DNA of 64,000 bases from Streptomyces vinaceus (lineage in GTDB: Bacteria > Actinomycetota > Actinomycetes > Streptomycetales > Streptomycetaceae). Under the pieces are notes generated by a model that had not been told where the DNA came from, searched no databases, and was given only the letters and a program-made list of their open reading frames with translations. The position numbers were made by a program, and so were the translations under genes. How positions within the stretch are numbered: position 1 is the stretch's first letter; each line of letters begins with the position of its first letter. The stretch lies in assembly GCF_008704935.1 (NCBI RefSeq), contig NZ_CP023692.1, forward strand, positions 2,985,001 through 3,049,000, written 5' to 3'. Positions 52,456-61,743 of the stretch are shown in pieces.

Positions 52456-54960
52456 TTACAGCTTCTGCACCGGCGCGTAGCGCAGCAGCAGCCGCTTCGG
52501 CTTGTCGTCCCCGAAGTCCACGGTGGCCTGCGCGTCCGCACCGGCGCCCCTGACCTCCATGACCGTGCCCAGCCCGAACTGGTCGTGCGTGACCCGGTCC
52601 CCGACCGCCAGCGCGATGACCGGCTTGTCGGCCGCCCGGCGCGTCGCGAACCCGGACGGGCCCGACTTCGTACGCGACGAGGACAGGAAGGCCTCCGGGG
52701 AGGTCCCGAACGTGGCCTTGCCGCCGCCCGATCCGGAGGATCCGTACCCCGAGCCCGAACTGCGCATCGGGCCCGCGGGCTTCTGCGCCGCGCCCGTCCG
52801 CTTCCACTGCAGGTACTCGGCCGGGATCTCCTCCAGGAACCGGGAGGGCGGGTTGTACGAGGGGGTGCCCCAGGCACTGCGCATGCTGGAGCGCGTCAGG
52901 TACAGCCGCTCGCGCGCCCGCGTGATGCCGACGTACGCGAGGCGGCGCTCCTCCTCCAGTTCCTTGGTCTGGCCCAGGGCCCGCATGTGCGGGAAGACCC
53001 CGTCCTCCATGCCGGTCAGGAAGACCACCGGGAATTCGAGGCCCTTGGCGGTGTGCAGGGTCATCAGCGTGATGACGCCCGAACCGTCCTCGTCCTCGTC
53101 GGGGATCTGGTCGGAGTCGGCGACGAGCGCGACCTGCTCCAGGAACTCCGCGAGCGTGCCCGGGTTGTCCTCACCACGGGCCTGCTCGAACTCCAGGGCC
53201 ACGGCAGCGAGTTCCTGGAGGTTCTCGATGCGCGTCTCGTCCTGCGGGTCGGTCGAGGCCTGGAGCTCGGCCAGGTAGCCCGTACGCTCCAGCACCGCCT
53301 CCAGTACGACGGCCGGGCCGGCGCCGGAGTCGACGATGGTCCGCAGCTCCTCCATCAGCACGTTGAAGCGCTTGACGGCGTTGGTCGAGCGGGCGGCCAT
53401 GCCGAACGCCTCGTCCACGCGGCGCAGCGCCTGCGGGAAGGTGATCTTCTCGCGCATCGCGAGGGCGTCGATCATCGCTTCGGCACGCTCGCCGATACCG
53501 CGCTTGGGCACGTTCAGGATGCGGCGGAGCGGGACGTTGTCCTCGGGGTTCGCGAGCACGCGCAGGTACGCGAGGACGTCGCGGACCTCCTTGCGCTCGT
53601 AGAAGCGGACGCCGCCGACGACCTTGTACGGGAGCCCGACGCGGATGAAGATCTCCTCGAACACGCGCGACTGCGCGTTCGTCCGGTAGAAGATCGCGAC
53701 GTCGCCCGCCTTGGCGTCCCCCGCGTCCGTCAGCCGGTCGATCTCGTCGGCGACGAACTGCGCCTCGTCGTGCTCGGTGTCCGCGACGTAGCCGGTGATG
53801 ACGGCGCCGGTGCCGGCCTGCGTCCACAGGTTCTTGGCGCGGCGGTTCTCGTTGCGCTCGATGACCGCGTTGGCGGCGGACAGGATCGTCTGCGTGGAGC
53901 GGTAGTTCTGCTCCAGCAGGATCGTCGTCGCGTCCTTGTAGTCCTCCTCGAACTGGAGGATGTTGCGGATGGTCGCGCCGCGGAAGGCGTAGATCGACTG
54001 GTCGGCGTCACCGACCACGCAGAGCTCGGCCGGCGGCAGGTCCGGGTAGCCGGTGCCCACGAGCTCGCGCACCAGCGTGTACTGGGCGTGGTTGGTGTCC
54101 TGGTACTCGTCCACCAGCACGTGCCGGAAGCGCCGCCTGTAGTGCTCGGCGACGTCCGGGAACGCCTGGAGCAGGTGGACGGTCGTCATGATGATGTCGT
54201 CGAAGTCGAGGGCGTTGGCCTCGCGCAGCCGCCCCTGGTACATCGCGTACGCCTGGGCGAGCGTCTTCTCGAATCCGTCGGCGGCCTGCCCGGCGAAGGC
54301 GTCCTCGTCGATCAGCTCGTTCTTCAGGTTCGAGATCTTGGCGTTGAAGGCCTTGGGCGGGAACTTCTTCGGGTCCAGGTCCAGGTCGCGGCAGACGAGC
54401 GCCATCAGGCGCTTCGAGTCGGCCGCGTCGTAGATCGAGAAGGACGAGGTGAAACCGAGGCGCTTGGACTCGCGGCGCAGGATGCGCACGCACGCGCTGT
54501 GGAAGGTGGACACCCACATGGCGTGGGCGCGCGGGCCGACCAGGCCCTCGACGCGCTCCTTCATCTCTCCGGCGGCCTTGTTGGTGAAGGTGATCGCCAG
54601 GATCTGGCCGGGGTGGACGTGGCGCGCGGCCAGCAGGTGGCCGATGCGATGGGTCAGCACCCGGGTCTTGCCGGAGCCGGCGCCGGCCACGATGAGCAGT
54701 GGGGAGCCGGCGTGCACGACGGCCGCCGCCTGCTGCTCGTTCAGCCCGTCCAGGAGGGCCGCCGGGTCGATGACGGGCCTGGGGGCGCCGTCCCGGTAGT
54801 AGGCGTCACCGCGCCCCTCGCCGCCGCCGGCGATGTCGAACCGGCCCCCGAAGAGGTCGTCCGCACCTTCCTCCGGCGCGGGGTGGTCCTCGGGCGGCGG
54901 AGGGACCTCGTCGGAGGGGGAGAGGTCCGCCAGGAAACTGTCGTCAAAGAGGCTGCTCAT
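52456..54960 (-). CDS. pcrA: ATP-dependent DNA helicase PcrA (UvrD/Rep type)
   Basis: This 834-residue superfamily 1A 3'-5' helicase acts in repair and replication restart. It has the Q-motif LNEQQAAAVVH, Walker A VAGAGSGKTRVL, AITFTNKAAGEMKERV, motif II VDEYQDTNHAQY, motif III VVGDADQSIYAFRGA, LEQNYRSTQTIL, and motifs V-VI around LMTLHTAKGLEFPVVFLTGM and RLAYVGITRARERLYL. The C-terminus carries the Tudor-like RNAP-binding patch (VGDRVTHDQFGLGTV). ATG 54960. Confidence 0.96.
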   Translation of the reverse strand: MSSLFDDSFLADLSPSDEVPPPPEDHPAPEEGADDLFGGRFDIAGGGEGRGDAYYRDGAPRPVIDPAALLDGLNEQQAAAVVHAGSPLLIVAGAGSGKTRVLTHRIGHLLAARHVHPGQILAITFTNKAAGEMKERVEGLVGPRAHAMWVSTFHSACVRILRRESKRLGFTSSFSIYDAADSKRLMALVCRDLDLDPKKFPPKAFNAKISNLKNELIDEDAFAGQAADGFEKTLAQAYAMYQGRLREANALDFDDIIMTTVHLLQAFPDVAEHYRRRFRHVLVDEYQDTNHAQYTLVRELVGTGYPDLPPAELCVVGDADQSIYAFRGATIRNILQFEEDYKDATTILLEQNYRSTQTILSAANAVIERNENRRAKNLWTQAGTGAVITGYVADTEHDEAQFVADEIDRLTDAGDAKAGDVAIFYRTNAQSRVFEEIFIRVGLPYKVVGGVRFYERKEVRDVLAYLRVLANPEDNVPLRRILNVPKRGIGERAEAMIDALAMREKITFPQALRRVDEAFGMAARSTNAVKRFNVLMEELRTIVDSGAGPAVVLEAVLERTGYLAELQASTDPQDETRIENLQELAAVALEFEQARGEDNPGTLAEFLEQVALVADSDQIPDEDEDGSGVITLMTLHTAKGLEFPVVFLTGMEDGVFPHMRALGQTKELEEERRLAYVGITRARERLYLTRSSMRSAWGTPSYNPPSRFLEEIPAEYLQWKRTGAAQKPAGPMRSSGSGYGSSGSGGGKATFGTSPEAFLSSSRTKSGPSGFATRRAADKPVIALAVGDRVTHDQFGLGTVMEVRGAGADAQATVDFGDDKPKRLLLRYAPVQKL

Positions 54961-55291
54961 CGCTTTCCGAGTCTAGAGGTCGGGACCGACACGCCAGTAC
55001 GAGTTCCAGGAGACCGGGGAAGCGCGCTTCCAGATCCTCGCGGCGCAGTGCGAGGTAGAGCCTGCGGCCCTGCGGGCGCTGGCAGATCACCCCGCCCTCG
55101 CGGAGCGTCTTGAGGTGGTGCGTGACGCTGGATCGAGGCAGGTCAGGCACCACCTCGCCGCAGAACGTCCGCTCGCCCGAGGCCAGCTTGCGGACGATGT
55201 CGAGGCGGACGGGGTGCCCCAGGGCCGCGAGCACCTCGGCCAGGTCGAGGTCCTCGGCGCGGGGGTGGGTCGGCTCGGCGGCGGCAGGCAT
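54944..55291 (-). CDS. ArsR-type winged-helix regulator
   Basis: This 115-residue regulator has the ArsR core: LAEVLAALGHPVRLDIVRKL, then GEVVPDLPRSSVTHHLKTLR as the recognition helix, then GRRLYLALRREDLEARFPGL. No metal-binding cysteine pair of the ELCVCDL type is present; the single FCGE cysteine is in a different position. Its 3' end overlaps the pcrA start by 17 bases. It is divergent from a small membrane-protein gene, with two AGATCTCGTAC repeats between. Confidence 0.9.
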   Translation of the reverse strand: MPAAAEPTHPRAEDLDLAEVLAALGHPVRLDIVRKLASGERTFCGEVVPDLPRSSVTHHLKTLREGGVICQRPQGRRLYLALRREDLEARFPGLLELVLACRSRPLDSESDEQPL

Positions 55292-55306
55292 GGCCTCACT
55301 GTACGC

Positions 55307-55349
55307 AGATCTCGTACGGAGGGCGCCAGACCGTTCGAAGATCTCGTAC
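55307..55349. promoter_or_regulatory. Direct repeats AGATCTCGTAC upstream of the ArsR gene
   Basis: Identical 11-base copies at 55307-55317 and 55339-55349 lie 32 bp (three helical turns) apart and next to the regulator's start. Each is extended by a similar flank (GG and CG after the core). They are likely operators for the divergent pair. Confidence 0.5.
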
Positions 55350-55460
55350 CGTCAAGCCACGGGGTGGCCGCGAACCTGGTGGGAGCGGCCGCAGGGACGT
55401 GGCCGTCGAGGAGCCGACCCCCTTCAGGGGCCGACCGGGAGCCCCCGTACGCTCGGCGCC

Positions 55461-55814
55461 ATGGACGTACTCATCAGTGTCTTCGTGGGCCTGCACATCA
55501 TCGGCATCGCCTCGCTCCTGGGCGGCTTCCTCACGCAGATGAAGGCGATGGGCGCGGGCACCGCGCGCTTCGTGCCCGCGATGCTCCACGGCGCGCTGAC
55601 GATGCTCGTCACCGGCGTCCTGCTGGTCGGCTTCCGCGAGATGGACGGCGGCCACGTCAACAACATCAAGATCGGCGTGAAGCTCGCCGTCCTCTTCGTG
55701 ATCCTCGCACTCGTCTACGTGAAGCGGGACGAGGAGCACGTGGACAAGGCGCTGTTCGGCGCGGTCGGCGCGCTGACCGTGATCAATATCTTCATCGCCG
55801 TCCTCTGGCACTGA
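55461..55814 (+). CDS. Small four-helix membrane protein
   Basis: This 117-residue hydrophobic protein has helices VFVGLHIIGIASLLGGFLT, MLHGALTMLVTGVLLVGF, IGVKLAVLFVILALVYV and LFGAVGALTVINIFIAVLW. Two histidines in transmembrane positions (LHIIG and LHGAL) recall DUF2269/SirB-like haem-free families. ATG 55461. It is divergent from the ArsR-type gene, so probably controlled by it. Role unknown. Confidence 0.82.
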   Translation: MDVLISVFVGLHIIGIASLLGGFLTQMKAMGAGTARFVPAMLHGALTMLVTGVLLVGFREMDGGHVNNIKIGVKLAVLFVILALVYVKRDEEHVDKALFGAVGALTVINIFIAVLWH

Positions 55815-55962
55815 TCCCGGCCCGGCGCCACAACCGCCACATCCGGTCACGTCAGGTCACGTCGGAGCACTTGCGATCATCTCGTCATCCGACCGTTACC
55901 TTCCGGTCTAGCGTCCTCCTCCAAGCACCGAGCTCCCGAGCGAGGAAGGACGTGAGGCCCTC

Positions 55963-57012
55963 GTGGCCAGTCACCGAAAGCCCAGGCAGCGCCCGCTCCA
56001 TCCGCTCTCCCGCGGAACCGTGCGGACCGCAGCGACGCTCGCCCTCGCGGGCGCTGCCACCGCGACCGCCTTCGAAGGCACCTCCCAGGCCGATCCCCAG
56101 CAGACGCCCTCCCAGGTGAAGGCGGAGGTGGACCGGCTCTACGAGGAGGCCGAGGAGAGCGCCGAGCGGTACAACGGGGCGAAGGAGAAGGCCGACGAGG
56201 CCCAGCGCGCGCTCGACGCGCTGCGCGACGAGACCGCCCGCAAGACCGACCGGCTGAACACCGCCCGCCGGGCGCTCGGTTCCCTGGCCGCCGGCCAGTA
56301 CCGCACCGGCGGCCTGGGGCCGGCCATGCGGCTGGCGCTGGCCGCCGACCCGCAGGAGTACCTGGACCAGGCCTCGTTCCTCACCCGGACCGGCGACCGC
56401 AGCGCCGCCGAGGTGGCCTCCGTACGACGACAGCTCGACGAGGTCGGGCAGCTCAGGGACCGGGCCAACGGCCGCCTCGCCGACCTGCGCGCCCGCGAGG
56501 GCGAACTCGCCGGGTACAAGGCCGCGGTCGAGGCCAAGCTCGACACCGCGAAGCGGCTGCTGGCCAAGCTCACCGCAGAGGAGCGGGCCGCGTACGAGGC
56601 CGGGGCGGGTGGCGCGGCCCCGGCCGGTGCGCCGTCCGCGGCCCCGCCCGCGCCCGTGGACGGCTCGCGCGCGGCCCGCGCGGTGGCGTTCGCGTACGGG
56701 GCGATCGGCAAGCCGTACGTGTGGGGCGCGACGGGGCCGGGTTCGTTCGACTGCTCCGGCCTGACCCAGGCGGCCTGGCGCTCGGCCGGGGTCTCCCTCC
56801 CCCGGACCACCTACACCCAGATCAACGCCGGGCAGCGGGTCTCGCGCGATCAGCTGGCCCCCGGTGACCTGGTGTTCTTCTATTCCGGGGTCACCCACGT
56901 CGGCCTGTACATCGGCAACGGCCAGATGATCCACGCCCCGCGCCCCGGGTCGACGGTCCGCGTGGCCCCGATCGATTCGATGCCGTGGGCGGGCGCCTCC
57001 CGCCCGGCGTGA
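55963..57012 (+). CDS. NlpC/P60 peptidoglycan endopeptidase
   Basis: This 349-residue secreted protein has a basic start and signal region (TVRTAATLALAGAATATAF). A coiled coil spans about 50-210 (QVKAEVDRLYEEAEESAERY and QLDEVGQLRDRANGRLADLR). The C-terminal NlpC/P60 domain has the catalytic Cys in SFDCSGLTQAAW, the His in HVGLYIGNG and a third polar residue in MIHAPRPG. It is RipA-like, cleaving D-Glu-mDAP/LL-DAP bonds. GTG 55963 starts the frame. Confidence 0.92.
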   Translation: MASHRKPRQRPLHPLSRGTVRTAATLALAGAATATAFEGTSQADPQQTPSQVKAEVDRLYEEAEESAERYNGAKEKADEAQRALDALRDETARKTDRLNTARRALGSLAAGQYRTGGLGPAMRLALAADPQEYLDQASFLTRTGDRSAAEVASVRRQLDEVGQLRDRANGRLADLRAREGELAGYKAAVEAKLDTAKRLLAKLTAEERAAYEAGAGGAAPAGAPSAAPPAPVDGSRAARAVAFAYGAIGKPYVWGATGPGSFDCSGLTQAAWRSAGVSLPRTTYTQINAGQRVSRDQLAPGDLVFFYSGVTHVGLYIGNGQMIHAPRPGSTVRVAPIDSMPWAGASRPA

Positions 57013-57055
57013 GGAGCCTCCCGCCCGGCGTGAGGAGCCCTTCGGGCGCCCGCCC

Positions 57056-58168
57056 CTAGGGCGCCTTGACCTGCGTGCTCAGCCAGCCGAAGGCCGTCGG
57101 GAGCTGCTTCGACCACGAATCGAGGTTGTGCCCGCCGGTGACCTTCTCCGCGTGCACCGCGGTCGGGCTCTGCGCGATGGCCTTGAGGTCCGTACCGGAC
57201 AGGTAGCCGTCCTGCTCGGCGCCGGACATCCACAGCGAGACCGCCGGCGGCGCGGGGGCGGCCTTGAGCAGGGCCTTCAGGTTGTGGGTGCGCCGCATCT
57301 CCGGGTCCTTGGCGACGAGCGAGGTGGGCTCCTGGCCCGGGTCGTTGTAACCGGAGAGGGAGACGGCGGCGCTGTAGCGGTCGGGGTGCAGGATCGCCAG
57401 CTTGGCGGCGCAGTACGCGCCCGCCGAGTAGCCGGCCACGCCCCAGGTGCGGGCCTCGTCGGAGGCCCGGAAGTTGTCGGTGACCATCTTGCGGACGTCG
57501 ACGCTGAACCAGCTGTCCGCGTTGACCTTGCCCGGGATGTTCGCGCATCCGGTGTCGCCGTTGCCCAGCAGCATCGCGCGCGGCGAGACCAGGATGAACG
57601 GCTGCACCTTGCCGCTCTTCATCAGCGGCTCCAGCACCTCGGCCGCCTTGAGCCCCTGGAACCAGGACTTGCCCGTCCCCGGTATGCCCGGGATCAGCTC
57701 GACCACCGGGAACTTCTTGTTCTTGAACGCCGGGTCGTCGTACTGCGGCGGGAGCCACACCATGACGTCGCCCTTGACCCCGGAGATCTTGCCGTCGAGC
57801 TCGGTCTTCTTGACCCGGCCGCCGAGGCCGTCGACCGGCTGGAACTCCTGGAGCACCTTCGGCTCGGACTTGACCTCCGCGGCCTTCTTGCCGCCGAGCC
57901 CGTCCGCGCCGAGGTCGGGGGCGGCCGTGACGTACTTGCCGGTCCCCAGCAGGTCACCCCAGGACGCGTAGAAGTTCTCCTCCCGGTTCACCGAGATGAA
58001 CACCAGCGCGACGGCGGTGACCTGGGCGAACACCACCATCAGGGCCCGGGTCGACACGCGTACGACGGCGGGGCCGCGCACCTTGCTCCACACGGCCAGC
58101 GGCAGGAGAACGGCGATCGCCGTGAGGGCGATCGCCGTCGCGAACAGGGGAAACCCCGTCAAGCTCAT
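57056..58168 (-). CDS. Membrane-anchored alpha/beta-hydrolase, esterase D/mycolyltransferase-like
   Basis: This 370-residue protein has two N-terminal helices (FATAIALTAIAVLLPLAVW and STRALMVVFAQVTAVALVFI), then an esterase fold. VMVWLPPQYDD and FPVVELIPGIPGTGKSWFQG precede the nucleophile motif WGVAGYSAGAYCAAK. The His is in VTGGHNLDSWSKQLP. The GYSAGAY elbow and fold recall antigen 85-like and EsteraseD proteins. The catalytic domain should face outside. ATG 58168 follows GGGTGG; a TTG at 58180 is less likely. Confidence 0.86.
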   Translation of the reverse strand: MSLTGFPLFATAIALTAIAVLLPLAVWSKVRGPAVVRVSTRALMVVFAQVTAVALVFISVNREENFYASWGDLLGTGKYVTAAPDLGADGLGGKKAAEVKSEPKVLQEFQPVDGLGGRVKKTELDGKISGVKGDVMVWLPPQYDDPAFKNKKFPVVELIPGIPGTGKSWFQGLKAAEVLEPLMKSGKVQPFILVSPRAMLLGNGDTGCANIPGKVNADSWFSVDVRKMVTDNFRASDEARTWGVAGYSAGAYCAAKLAILHPDRYSAAVSLSGYNDPGQEPTSLVAKDPEMRRTHNLKALLKAAPAPPAVSLWMSGAEQDGYLSGTDLKAIAQSPTAVHAEKVTGGHNLDSWSKQLPTAFGWLSTQVKAP

Positions 58169-58268
58169 CACGCCACCCAAGAGGGCGCCGGGTCGCCACC
58201 CGGTTGCCCCCGGCCGCTGCGGCGTCGGTCACACCCGCGTCACACCCGCCTCACGGCGTACGCGCACG

Positions 58269-58964
58269 TCACACCAGGCGGCGGGCCGTCGCCCAGCGGG
58301 TCAGCTCGTGCCGGTTGGAGAGCTGCAGCTTCCTGAGCACCGCCGAGACGTGCGATTCCACGGTCTTCACGGAGATGAAGAGCTGCTTGGCGATCTCCTT
58401 GTACGCGTACCCCCGCGCGATCAGCCGCAGCACCTCGCGCTCGCGCTGGGTGAGGCGGTCCAGGTCCTCGTCGACCGGCGGTGCGTCCGTCGAGGCGAAG
58501 GCGTCGAGCACGAAGCCCGCCAGGCGCGGGGAGAACACCGCGTCGCCCTCCTGCACCCGGAAGACCGAGTTCACCAGGTCGGTCCCGGTGATGGTCTTGG
58601 TGACGTACCCGCGCGCGCCGCCCCGGATGACCCCGATGACGTCCTCGGCGGCGTCCGACACCGACAGCGCCAGGAACCGCACCGGGTTCTCGGCGGCCGC
58701 CATCAGCGGAGCGCAGCGCCGCAGCACCTCGACCCCGCCGCCGCCGGGCAGGTGCACGTCGAGCAGGACCACCTCGGGCCGGGTGGCGGTGATGACGGTG
58801 ACGGCCTGGTCCACATCGGCCGCCTCGCCGACGACCTCGACCCCGGTCCGGGCGGTCTCGCCGATCTCGGCCTGCACTCCCGTGCGGAACATCCGGTGGT
58901 CGTCGACGAGCACCACCCGCACGTGCCTGCCCACCGGCGCGGCGCCGGTCGTCTCCTCGGTCAT
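58269..58964 (-). CDS. LuxR-family response regulator
   Basis: This 231-residue NarL/LuxR-type regulator has a receiver domain with the acidic pocket VVLVDDHRMF, the phospho-acceptor aspartate in EVVLLDVHLPGGGG and the Lys in GYVTKTI. The DNA-binding domain is RLTQREREVLRLIARGYAYK, then ISVKTVESHVSAVLRKLQ. ATG 58964 overlaps the stop of the sensor kinase gene (ATGA), so they form one two-component system. Confidence 0.94.
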   Translation of the reverse strand: MTEETTGAAPVGRHVRVVLVDDHRMFRTGVQAEIGETARTGVEVVGEAADVDQAVTVITATRPEVVLLDVHLPGGGGVEVLRRCAPLMAAAENPVRFLALSVSDAAEDVIGVIRGGARGYVTKTITGTDLVNSVFRVQEGDAVFSPRLAGFVLDAFASTDAPPVDEDLDRLTQREREVLRLIARGYAYKEIAKQLFISVKTVESHVSAVLRKLQLSNRHELTRWATARRLV

Positions 58965-60271
58965 GCTGCGTTCGCCGCCCTCTCCATCTCCAGCTCGACT
59001 TCCGTGCCGCCGTCGGGCGCGGACCGCAGCCGTGCGGTCCCGCCGTTGCGCTGCATCCGGCCGATGATCGATTCTCGTACGCCCATGCGGTCGTCCGGTA
59101 CCGCGTCGATGTCGAAGCCCGGTCCCCTGTCCCGTACGGACACGAACACGGTCTGCCCCTCCACCTCGGCGTACACCTGCACCGGCCCCCCGTCGCCACC
59201 GTACTTGGCGGCGTTGACCATCGCCTCGCGCGCGGCCTGGATCTGTGCGCCGAGCCTCTCGTCGAGCGGGCAGTCGCCCACGACGACGACCTCGATCGGG
59301 ACCCCGTGGTGGTCCTCCACGTCGGCGGCCGTCTTCTTGACCGCCTCCGCGAGGGTGGTGGGCTCCTCGGCCTCGTCCTTGCCGGTGCCCTCCGGCTTGT
59401 ACAGCCAGTTCCGCAGCTCGCGCTCCTGCGCGCGGGCCAGGCGGCGGACCTCGCCGACGTCCTCCGCGTTGCGCTGGATCAGGGTCAGGGTGTGCAGCAC
59501 CGAGTCGTGGACGTGGGCGGCGACCTCGGCGCGCTCCTGGGCGCGGATGCGCATCAGGCGCTCCTCGGAGAGGTCCTGGGTCATCCGGATCAGCCAGGGT
59601 CCGGCGAGCAGGGCTATGCCGACGAGGACGGCGAGGGCGGCGGTCAGCACGTTGCCGAGCTGCGCCGCCGAGCCGCGTACGACGATGAAGACGGTCAGGC
59701 CGACGCCGACCAGGGCGACCCCGGCGAACCCGCGGGCGATCTGGAGCAGTCGCGCGTTGCGCCCGGCGGCGGCGCCCCAGTGGGCGCGGCGGGCGTTGTC
59801 CGCCTGGCGCCAGACGAGGACCACGCCGGCGCCGACCAGCAGCGTCGGCCACACGTACCGGCCGGAGGTGCCGCCGAGCTGGACCTTGGAGATGAAGATG
59901 CCGGCGCCGATGCACAGGGCGATGAGGGCGGTGATCTGCCCCCGGTCGGGTTTGCGCAGGCGGCGGGTGCCGTCGGGGAGGGTCTCGAAGAAGGAGCGGT
60001 GGCCGGTGCGGCCGCCGACCCCCAGCGGTACGAACACCCAGAACGCGGCGTAGAGCAGCACGCCCAGCCCGTCGCCCCACATGAACAGGCCGAGGAACGC
60101 GAGCCGGACCCAGACGACCGGCAGCCCGAGGTGCCCGGCGAGACCGCGCGCGACACCGCCGAGCATCCGGCCGTCGGCGCTGCGGTAGAGCTTGCGCTGC
60201 GGCGGGTCGTCGGCGTCCGTCGGGTGCGGGGGACGGGGGGCGGTGGAGACGGGCATGCCATTGATGGTCAC
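58961..60271 (-). CDS. PspC-domain sensor histidine kinase
   Basis: This 436-residue membrane kinase has an N-terminal PspC domain (KLYRSADGRMLGGVARGLAG and FVPLG), then more helices (ITALIALCIGAGIFIS, YVWPTLLVGAGVVLVW, GFAGVALVGVGLTVFIV). A HisKA_3 dimerisation motif has the phospho-His in AAHVHDSVLHTLTLI. The HATPase domain has REAMVNAAKYGG and DRGPGFDIDAVPDDRMG. The architecture resembles LiaS or Psp-type envelope-stress sensors. GTG 60271 or ATG 60256 may be the start. It is divergent from the PspC/toastrack gene at 60388. Confidence 0.92.
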   Translation of the reverse strand: MTINGMPVSTAPRPPHPTDADDPPQRKLYRSADGRMLGGVARGLAGHLGLPVVWVRLAFLGLFMWGDGLGVLLYAAFWVFVPLGVGGRTGHRSFFETLPDGTRRLRKPDRGQITALIALCIGAGIFISKVQLGGTSGRYVWPTLLVGAGVVLVWRQADNARRAHWGAAAGRNARLLQIARGFAGVALVGVGLTVFIVVRGSAAQLGNVLTAALAVLVGIALLAGPWLIRMTQDLSEERLMRIRAQERAEVAAHVHDSVLHTLTLIQRNAEDVGEVRRLARAQERELRNWLYKPEGTGKDEAEEPTTLAEAVKKTAADVEDHHGVPIEVVVVGDCPLDERLGAQIQAAREAMVNAAKYGGDGGPVQVYAEVEGQTVFVSVRDRGPGFDIDAVPDDRMGVRESIIGRMQRNGGTARLRSAPDGGTEVELEMERAANAA

Positions 60272-60387
60272 ACGCGGGCGGCGTACGGGACATCAGGGCG
60301 GCCCCCCAGTTCTGTCGGGGGGATATCAGGGTTGTGCCAGGGTCGGACCCGGTGCCGCGCGGGGCGGCGGGTTGTCACCATGGAGCC

Positions 60388-61743
60388 ATGACCAAGCACG
60401 ACTCCCCGCCTTCGCCGGCCGGTGCCACCGCGGCGCCGCCGCCCGGTGACCGGTCCGCCGACCGGTCCGCAGACCGCGCCGCCGAGCGGCCGCCGCTGCG
60501 CCGCAGCAAGCGCGACAAGGTCCTCGCGGGCGTGTGCGGGGGCCTCGGCCGGTACTTCGACCTGGACCCGGTGATCTTCCGGATCGTGCTCGGCGTCCTC
60601 GCGGTCACCGGCGGGGTGGGCCTGATCTTCTACGGCTTCGCCTGGCTGCTGCTGCCGGTGGAGGGCGCGGAGGACAGCGAGGCGAAGAAGCTGCTGACCG
60701 GCCGGGTCGAGGGCGCCACCCTGGCCGCCGTGTTCGCGGCCCTGGTCGGCTGTGCGCTGTTCCTGTCGATGCTGGACAACGGCGGGCTGGCCGTGTTCTC
60801 CGTCCTGGTCATCCTGGCCCTCGGCGGGGCCGGGTACTGGTCGCAGCGCCGCCGCAAGACCGCGGCCCCCGAGGCCGAGCCGCAGGCGGCGCACCGTCCT
60901 GCCCCCGCCCCGCCGGAGACCCAGGCGCCGCCCGTGCCCGGCAGCCCCTCCTGGTGGCGGGATCCGCTGGTCAAGGACGGCACCACCGGCCCGGTGGGAT
61001 CCAGCGGTTACCTGTGGGGGCCCGACGACTCCGCCGACGCCAACGCCGCCCGGAACATCGGGGAGGGCCGGGCCGAGGACCCCGGGCGGGCCGCGGCCCC
61101 CAGGGTCCCGCGCGGGGGCATCGGCGGCCGGGTGTTCGTCCTGGCCCTGCTGGGCGGGGGCGCCGCCACCGCGGCGGTCTGGCAGGGCAGCACCCTCTCG
61201 CACGCGTTGCAGATCGGTCTGGCCTCGGCGCTCGCCGTGTTCGGGCTGGGTCTCGCGGTCAGCTCGGTCAAGGGCCGCACCGGCTTCGGCACGATCCTGC
61301 TGGCGATGATCACGGCCGGGCTGCTGGCCGGCGCCTCCGCCCTGCCGCGCGAGATCGGCACCGACTGGAAGTCCGTGCAATGGCGGCCGGCCGCGGTGGC
61401 GGACGTCAGACCCGTCTACGCGGCGGGCACCGGGCTGGCCACACTGGACCTGAGCCGGCTGGACGTGCCGAAGGGCACGACCCTGTCCGTGCGCGCCTCC
61501 GTGGAGGCGGGCCGGCTCAAGGTGATCGTGCCCCGCGAGGTCACCGCGCAGGCCGACGTGTCGGTGAAGCTGGGCGACATCCACCTGCCCGGGGAGACCA
61601 GCCAGGACGTACGCGTCAAGAGCGGCGGGGAGACCCAGCAGGCGACCTTGAAGCCCGCCGCCGGCACCGAGGCCGGGGGAACCATCGAGCTGGACCTGAG
61701 CGCAGATTTCGGACAGGTGGAGGTGGCCCGTGCCGCGTCATGA
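60388..61743 (+). CDS. PspC and toastrack-like domain membrane protein
   Basis: This 451-residue protein has a disordered N-terminus, then a PspC domain (SKRDKVLAGVCGGLGRYFDL and FYGFAWLLLPVEG). More helices follow (LAAVFAALVGCALFLSML, VFVLALLGGGAATAAVW, LASALAVFGLGLAV). A C-terminal beta-rich repeat region of the toastrack/LiaF type completes it (GTGLATLDLSRLDVPKGTTL and ADVSVKLGDIHLPG). It is likely the membrane sensor or partner for the divergent kinase. ATG 60388. Confidence 0.9.
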   Translation: MTKHDSPPSPAGATAAPPPGDRSADRSADRAAERPPLRRSKRDKVLAGVCGGLGRYFDLDPVIFRIVLGVLAVTGGVGLIFYGFAWLLLPVEGAEDSEAKKLLTGRVEGATLAAVFAALVGCALFLSMLDNGGLAVFSVLVILALGGAGYWSQRRRKTAAPEAEPQAAHRPAPAPPETQAPPVPGSPSWWRDPLVKDGTTGPVGSSGYLWGPDDSADANAARNIGEGRAEDPGRAAAPRVPRGGIGGRVFVLALLGGGAATAAVWQGSTLSHALQIGLASALAVFGLGLAVSSVKGRTGFGTILLAMITAGLLAGASALPREIGTDWKSVQWRPAAVADVRPVYAAGTGLATLDLSRLDVPKGTTLSVRASVEAGRLKVIVPREVTAQADVSVKLGDIHLPGETSQDVRVKSGGETQQATLKPAAGTEAGGTIELDLSADFGQVEVARAAS

